A DNA stretch of 8,237 nucleotides from Oscillospiraceae bacterium (lineage in GTDB: Bacteria > Bacillota > Clostridia > Oscillospirales > Oscillospiraceae), in contig JAHHRT010000067.1 of assembly GCA_020025615.1 (NCBI GenBank), forward strand, positions 1 through 8,237, written 5' to 3'. Within the stretch, counting starts at the first letter, position 1. The number at the start of each line of letters is the position of its first letter. The notes under the pieces are model-generated. The model saw only the letters and a program-made list of their open reading frames with translations. It had not been told where the DNA came from and ran no database searches. The translations under genes were made by a program, and so were the position numbers. Shown in pieces: positions 5,749 to 8,237 of the stretch.

Positions 5749-6388
5749 GGCTTCCTCCTTCTGCACAGGCGGAGCAGGAAGTGCAGCTGCCGGTGCAGGT
5801 ATTCTGGGGCTTTCCGGCCCGAGCCTGACAAATGAGCTGGGTGGTGGTGCCCATGGGGCAGAAAACACACCAGGACCGGGGCTTATAAAGCACCATGACG
5901 ATGAGACCGATGAGGGTCGAGGTCAGCATCATGCTGTAGAAGCCGAAGGCAAACTGGGCGACCCAGGGAGCAAAGAGCGTGCCGTGGTAGGCCCAGTGCC
6001 AGGGAAGCCGAAAGGTCCAGAAAAGCTTTACCACCTGGCGCAGACCCTGGGCCCCGCTGCCCACCAGATAGGTAGTGTAGAGCATCTGGAAGAACATGGC
6101 AAAAAAGAAGATGAGGAACCCATAGCGGAAGGCCTTGGAGCGCATCCAATTGGGGGTGGGCTTGTTCCGGGAGAGCTTCAGCTTGTCACCCAGAAGTCCT
6201 AAAAACTGGCCCCGGTCACAGTAGCGGTTGCAGTAAAGCTTCCCGCCGCCGAAAATTGCGATGAGCAGGGGCAGAAAGAAGAAAATCAGTCCGAGCCAGG
6301 CGAAGAGAATGTTGAAAAATCCCAGACCTAAGTAGATGGGCGTGACAATCCAGAGATAGTCGTACCAATGTTTCTGCTTGCTGTTCAT
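5738..6388 (-). CDS. NapH-like membrane [4Fe-4S] protein
   Basis: A 216-residue membrane protein with hydrophobic segments at about 12-46 (probably two helices), 88-108 and 140-168. Polyferredoxin-type cysteine pairs follow the first and last segments: C53-x3-C57 (YCNRYCDRGQFLG) and C174-x2-C177 (WCVFCPMGTTTQLIC, also C187). This is the NapH/Fer4_5 pattern of proteins passing electrons between quinol or soluble ferredoxin and a membrane partner. The C-terminal end carries C198, C202, C205 and C208, one more possible cluster, in a tail shorter than the two-cluster ferredoxin domain of classical NapH. The start overlaps the ferredoxin stop by four bases (ATGA on the minus strand), so the two are coupled and probably partners. 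The terminal electron acceptor is not encoded in the window. Confidence 0.85.
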   Translation of the reverse strand: MNSKQKHWYDYLWIVTPIYLGLGFFNILFAWLGLIFFFLPLLIAIFGGGKLYCNRYCDRGQFLGLLGDKLKLSRNKPTPNWMRSKAFRYGFLIFFFAMFFQMLYTTYLVGSGAQGLRQVVKLFWTFRLPWHWAYHGTLFAPWVAQFAFGFYSMMLTSTLIGLIVMVLYKPRSWCVFCPMGTTTQLICQARAGKPQNTCTGSCTSCSACAEGGSHAQ

Positions 6389-6588
6389 GGCTGCACCTCC
6401 CGCTGTTTCAGTTCAATGGCCCCGGCGGGACATTCCTTTTCGCATTTTCCGCAGCCAATGCAGATATCCTTATGGATTTGTGCGATGACGCCTTTCCAGA
6501 TGGTGATGGCGTCTTTGGGGCAGACCTTGAGGCAGCTGCCACAGGCAACGCAGTAAGCGCCTGCTTCGGCATATCGTTTGGATGCCAT
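6385..6588 (-). CDS. 2[4Fe-4S] ferredoxin-like protein
   Basis: A 67-residue soluble protein with two classic cluster motifs: C13-x2-C16-x2-C19-x3-C23-P and C43-x2-C46-x2-C49-x3-C53-P. It should carry two [4Fe-4S] clusters and shuttle electrons in the cytoplasm, most likely to or from the overlapping NapH-like membrane protein. The ATG at 6588 follows AGGAGG with 7-nt spacing (AGGAGGATTTTTATG on the minus strand). An in-frame ATG at 6624 would lie inside the operator palindrome and has no ribosome site, so it is rejected. It is the first gene of the operon behind the ArsR-controlled promoter. Confidence 0.92.
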   Translation of the reverse strand: MASKRYAEAGAYCVACGSCLKVCPKDAITIWKGVIAQIHKDICIGCGKCEKECPAGAIELKQREVQP

Positions 6589-6615
6589 AAAAATCCTCCT
6601 GTTGTGGTAATTGGA

Positions 6616-6633
6616 ATTAAGCAATTGCTTAAT
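6616..6633. promoter_or_regulatory. ArsR-type operator 1 (perfect palindrome)
   Basis: ATTAAGCAATTGCTTAAT, perfectly self-complementary and extended to 22 bp (6614-6635). It lies just downstream of the expected start of the ferredoxin operon transcript, where binding would block elongation or open-complex escape. Confidence 0.8.
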
Positions 6634-6647
6634 TCAGCATTTTCTTA

Positions 6648-6676
6648 ATCATAGCACAGAGGGATAATTAAGTCAA
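6648..6676 (-). promoter_or_regulatory. Promoter of the ferredoxin-NapH-ArsR operon
   Basis: On the minus strand TTGACT (6676-6671) and TATGAT (6653-6648) are separated by exactly 17 bp, each one base from consensus. The -35 box sits inside operator 2 and the start region runs into operator 1. Confidence 0.85.
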
Positions 6677-6684
6677 TACTTAAT
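6667..6684. promoter_or_regulatory. ArsR-type operator 2
   Basis: ATTAAGTCAATACTTAAT has seven-base inverted arms and the same 18-bp geometry as operator 1. It covers the -35 box of the leftward promoter and lies 14 bp upstream of the -35 of the divergent MATE promoter. The centres of the two operators are 51 bp apart, close to five helical turns. Confidence 0.8.
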
Positions 6685-6698
6685 TTAGAAAATAATAC

Positions 6699-6727
6699 TT
6701 GACGGAGGGGGAAATCCATGCTAAAAT
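6699..6727 (+). promoter_or_regulatory. Promoter of the MATE gene leader
   Basis: TTGACG (6699-6704), a 17-bp spacer and TAAAAT (6722-6727). Transcription would begin near 6734, giving a leader of about 140 nt before the MATE start codon. Confidence 0.75.
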
Positions 6728-6736
6728 GTTGCAGAA

Positions 6737-6871
6737 ATGAATATTAAAGCTTCGGAAGCTTCTTCCGAAGAGTGGATTTTTCAGGTGGTTTCCCCACTTC
6801 TTTCCGCCACAGACAGCCTGTTATGGGTGCCTGGGGCTTTTTTTATGCCAAAAATTAAGAAGGAGACATAA
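6737..6871 (+). CDS. Possible 44-residue leader ORF upstream of the MATE gene
   Basis: An open frame begins at ATG 6737, only about three bases after the predicted transcript start, and stops at TAA 6869-6871, one base before the MATE ATG. It starts MNIKASEASSEEWIFQVV, continues with a hydrophobic LLSATDSLLWVPGAFF stretch and ends KIKKET. There is no ribosome site within the predicted transcript, so it would be translated leaderless or from an upstream start. An open frame of 45 codons can arise by chance. The end position next to the pump start is what makes it notable. Not recognised as any family. Confidence 0.3.
   Translation: MNIKASEASSEEWIFQVVSPLLSATDSLLWVPGAFFMPKIKKET
6750..6770 (+). 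other. Leader hairpin of the MATE transcript
   Basis: CTTCGGAAG-CTT-CTTCCGAAG is a perfect 9-bp stem near the 5' end of the MATE leader. A T5 run follows six bases after the stem (6777-6781), too far for a standard terminator. Confidence 0.65.
6806..6844 (+). terminator. Probable attenuator terminator in the MATE leader
   Basis: GCCACAGACAGCC (6806-6818) pairs with GGGTGCCTGGGGC (6825-6837) with three mismatches around a 6-nt loop and runs straight into seven T (6838-6844). It lies between the MATE promoter and the MATE gene, which implies premature termination that must be relieved. Competing pairings exist: CCCCA (about 6792-6796) with TGGGG (6832-6836), and AGTGG (6771-6775) or GTGG (6785-6788) with CCACT/CCAC (6794-6798). 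Confidence 0.6.
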
Positions 6872-6872
6872 T

Positions 6873-8216
6873 ATGGACCAAAGTTACATGAAAACAAAAT
6901 CGATATTTCCTTTGGTGATGGCTATGTCCATCCCGAACATCCTCTCAATGCTCATTAACTCCCTCTATAATATTGTAGACAGCTTCTTTGTGGCCCGGAT
7001 CAGCGAGCAGGCCATGAATGCCATTTCTATTGTATATCCCATCCAGAACCTGAGCCTTGCCATTGCGGTGGGCTTTGGTATCGGCATCAATGCGCAGATT
7101 GCCCAGCTGATGGGCAGGGGCGAGGACCACAAGGCCGGTGTTGCCGGAACAGTCGGCATGGTCCTGGCTCTGGTTCACGGCATTGCTGTGTTCCTCATTT
7201 GCCGGATGCTCCTTCCCAGGTTCCTGGGGCTCTACACCCAGGATGCGGAGATTCTGGCAATGGGAATTCAGTACGGCAACATTGTTCTGCTGTTCAGCGG
7301 CGTGCAGCACCTCTTCATCGGGGTGGAGAAAATCTACCAGTCCCTGGGAAAAATGAAAACCACTATGGTCGCCATGAGCTTCGGCTGCATTGTGAATATC
7401 ATCCTGGACCCCATCCTGATTTTCGGCATGGGCCCCATTCCGGCGATGGGCATTGCAGGCGCAGCCTGGGCAACGGGGATTGGCATGACCCTGGAGCTGC
7501 TGCTCTACTGGGCAGTGTATCTGGCAGCTCCTATCCCGGTTCGCTTTACCCGGGAGAACCTGCACTTTGATCGGCAGCTCCTGGGGCGGCTCTATAATGT
7601 GGGCATCCCTGCCAGCCTGAACATGGCACTGCCGTCTCTGCTGATCTCCGCTCTGAACAGCATCCTCATCCAATTCTCTCAGGTGTATATTGTGGTGCTG
7701 GGTGCCTATTACAAGCTGCAAACCTTCGTCTATATGCCTGCCAACGGCCTGATTCAGGGAATCCGCCCCTTGATTGGCTACAACTTCGGTGCAGGAGAGC
7801 AGGAGCGGGTCAAAAAGATCCACCGGCTCACCCTGCTCATCAGCACGGTGATGATGGTGACGGGAACGGCGGTGTGCCTTGCCTGCCCGGAGTGGCTCAT
7901 GGGTCTCTTTGCAAACCAGCCGGAGACCATTCGGGAGGGTGCAGCGGCCCTTCGGATTATCAGTCTTGGCTTTGCGGCTTCGGCAGTTTCCATCACGGCC
8001 TGCGGCTGTATGGAGGGCTTGGGCATGGGAATGCCGCCCCTGGTGATTTCTCTGCTTCGCTATACAGTGCTCATCATTCCCGGCGCCTATCTTCTCAGCC
8101 GTTTCCTGGGGGCAGCCGGTGTCTGGCACGCCTTCTGGGTTACCGAGCTGATTGCTGCGGTGATCTCCTGGTTTTATTATCAGCACGCTTTGGCGGTTCA
8201 TACCGTAAAGAAATAA
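6873..8216 (+). CDS. MATE family multidrug efflux transporter (MepA/NorM-like)
   Basis: A 447-residue inner-membrane protein, the usual MATE length, with about 12 hydrophobic segments in two halves. Family marks include the N-terminal IPNILSMLINSLYNIVDSFF, then GFGIGINAQIAQLMGRGE, the middle DPILIFG followed by GIAGAAWATG, and in the second half GLIQGIRPLIGYNFGAGE. These pumps export cationic drugs, dyes or metabolites using Na+ or H+ gradients; the substrate cannot be read from sequence. The start has AAGGAG with 7-nt spacing. The gene diverges from the ferredoxin-ArsR operon, shares its operator region and has a roughly 140-nt leader with a probable terminator, so it may be controlled both by ArsR and by attenuation (inference). 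Confidence 0.94.
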   Translation: MDQSYMKTKSIFPLVMAMSIPNILSMLINSLYNIVDSFFVARISEQAMNAISIVYPIQNLSLAIAVGFGIGINAQIAQLMGRGEDHKAGVAGTVGMVLALVHGIAVFLICRMLLPRFLGLYTQDAEILAMGIQYGNIVLLFSGVQHLFIGVEKIYQSLGKMKTTMVAMSFGCIVNIILDPILIFGMGPIPAMGIAGAAWATGIGMTLELLLYWAVYLAAPIPVRFTRENLHFDRQLLGRLYNVGIPASLNMALPSLLISALNSILIQFSQVYIVVLGAYYKLQTFVYMPANGLIQGIRPLIGYNFGAGEQERVKKIHRLTLLISTVMMVTGTAVCLACPEWLMGLFANQPETIREGAAALRIISLGFAASAVSITACGCMEGLGMGMPPLVISLLRYTVLIIPGAYLLSRFLGAAGVWHAFWVTELIAAVISWFYYQHALAVHTVKK

Positions 8217-8237
8217 AAAACTCCCCCATTTCCCAAA
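8214..8237 (+). terminator. Possible left arm of the MATE terminator, cut by the window end
   Basis: After the TAA stop comes an A run and CTCCCCCATTTCCC, which looks like the first arm of an A-flanked bidirectional terminator. The matching arm would lie beyond 8237, so this cannot be confirmed. Confidence 0.3.

Noticed and set aside
5749..5868. N-terminal 40-residue extension of the ArsR protein
   Set aside because: The extension lies entirely within the NapH-like gene in another frame, is Pro/Ala rich and has no ribosome site. The start at 5748 has AGGAGG and begins at the usual point of the ArsR fold.
5449..6202. Plus-strand frames of 72 and 189 codons opposite the ArsR and NapH-like genes
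   Set aside because: They are antisense to two well-supported genes, without motifs or ribosome sites.
6704..6747. Nine-codon leader peptide from ATG 6718 behind GGAGGGGG
   Set aside because: The ribosome site is good, but it overlaps the -35 and spacer of the best MATE promoter, so it would not be on that transcript. No convincing promoter lies further upstream.
6945..8201. 418-codon open frame on the minus strand opposite the MATE gene
   Set aside because: It is a shadow of the MATE coding frame. The translation is polar, repetitive in His and Gln and without domain features, and the MATE frame is unmistakable.

Overview
The window looks like a stretch of a Gram-positive anaerobe chromosome, most likely a gut clostridium of the Oscillospiraceae/Ruminococcaceae type. 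The grounds are strong AGGAGG-type ribosome binding sites, a LytTR/DUF3021 pair, small 2[4Fe-4S] ferredoxin and NapH-like proteins, a MepA-like MATE pump, and moderately GC-rich coding sequence from about position 1700 on. Genus cannot be fixed from the sequence alone.

Left part (1-1464): an AT-rich segment holds the tail of a Cro/C1-type HTH regulator with its terminator, and a DUF5710-domain protein of unknown role on the minus strand. It is followed by a tRNA-Pro(TGG) gene on the minus strand. Two near-identical units of about 150 bp lie in tandem directly 3' of the tRNA. Each carries a copy of the tRNA 3' end, a GC-rich perfect hairpin and a terminator. The base-composition change at the tRNA and the repeated tRNA 3' end suggest the edge of an integrated or once-integrated element.

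Middle (1640-2603): a two-gene module on the plus strand, a stand-alone LytTR DNA-binding protein overlapping by ATGA with a four-helix DUF3021 membrane protein. It is closed by a long bidirectional terminator shared with the convergent operon.

Right part (2604-8237): a minus-strand gene series reads ferredoxin, NapH-like membrane [4Fe-4S] protein, ArsR-family repressor, VOC/glyoxalase-like protein and a UvrA-like ABC ATPase lacking the UvrB-binding insert. The first three genes overlap or abut. Their promoter is strong and flanked by two inverted-repeat operators of identical geometry (ATTAAG-N6-CTTAAT), which fit an ArsR autoregulatory circuit. A MATE efflux pump diverges from the same control region and has its own promoter and a roughly 140-nt leader. 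That leader contains a probable terminator and a 44-codon open frame ending one base before the pump start. Together the set looks like an inducible defence unit against a toxic or redox-active small molecule (efflux, DNA/drug-adduct ABC protein, VOC protein, electron-transfer proteins). The inducer is unknown and the joint function is inference.
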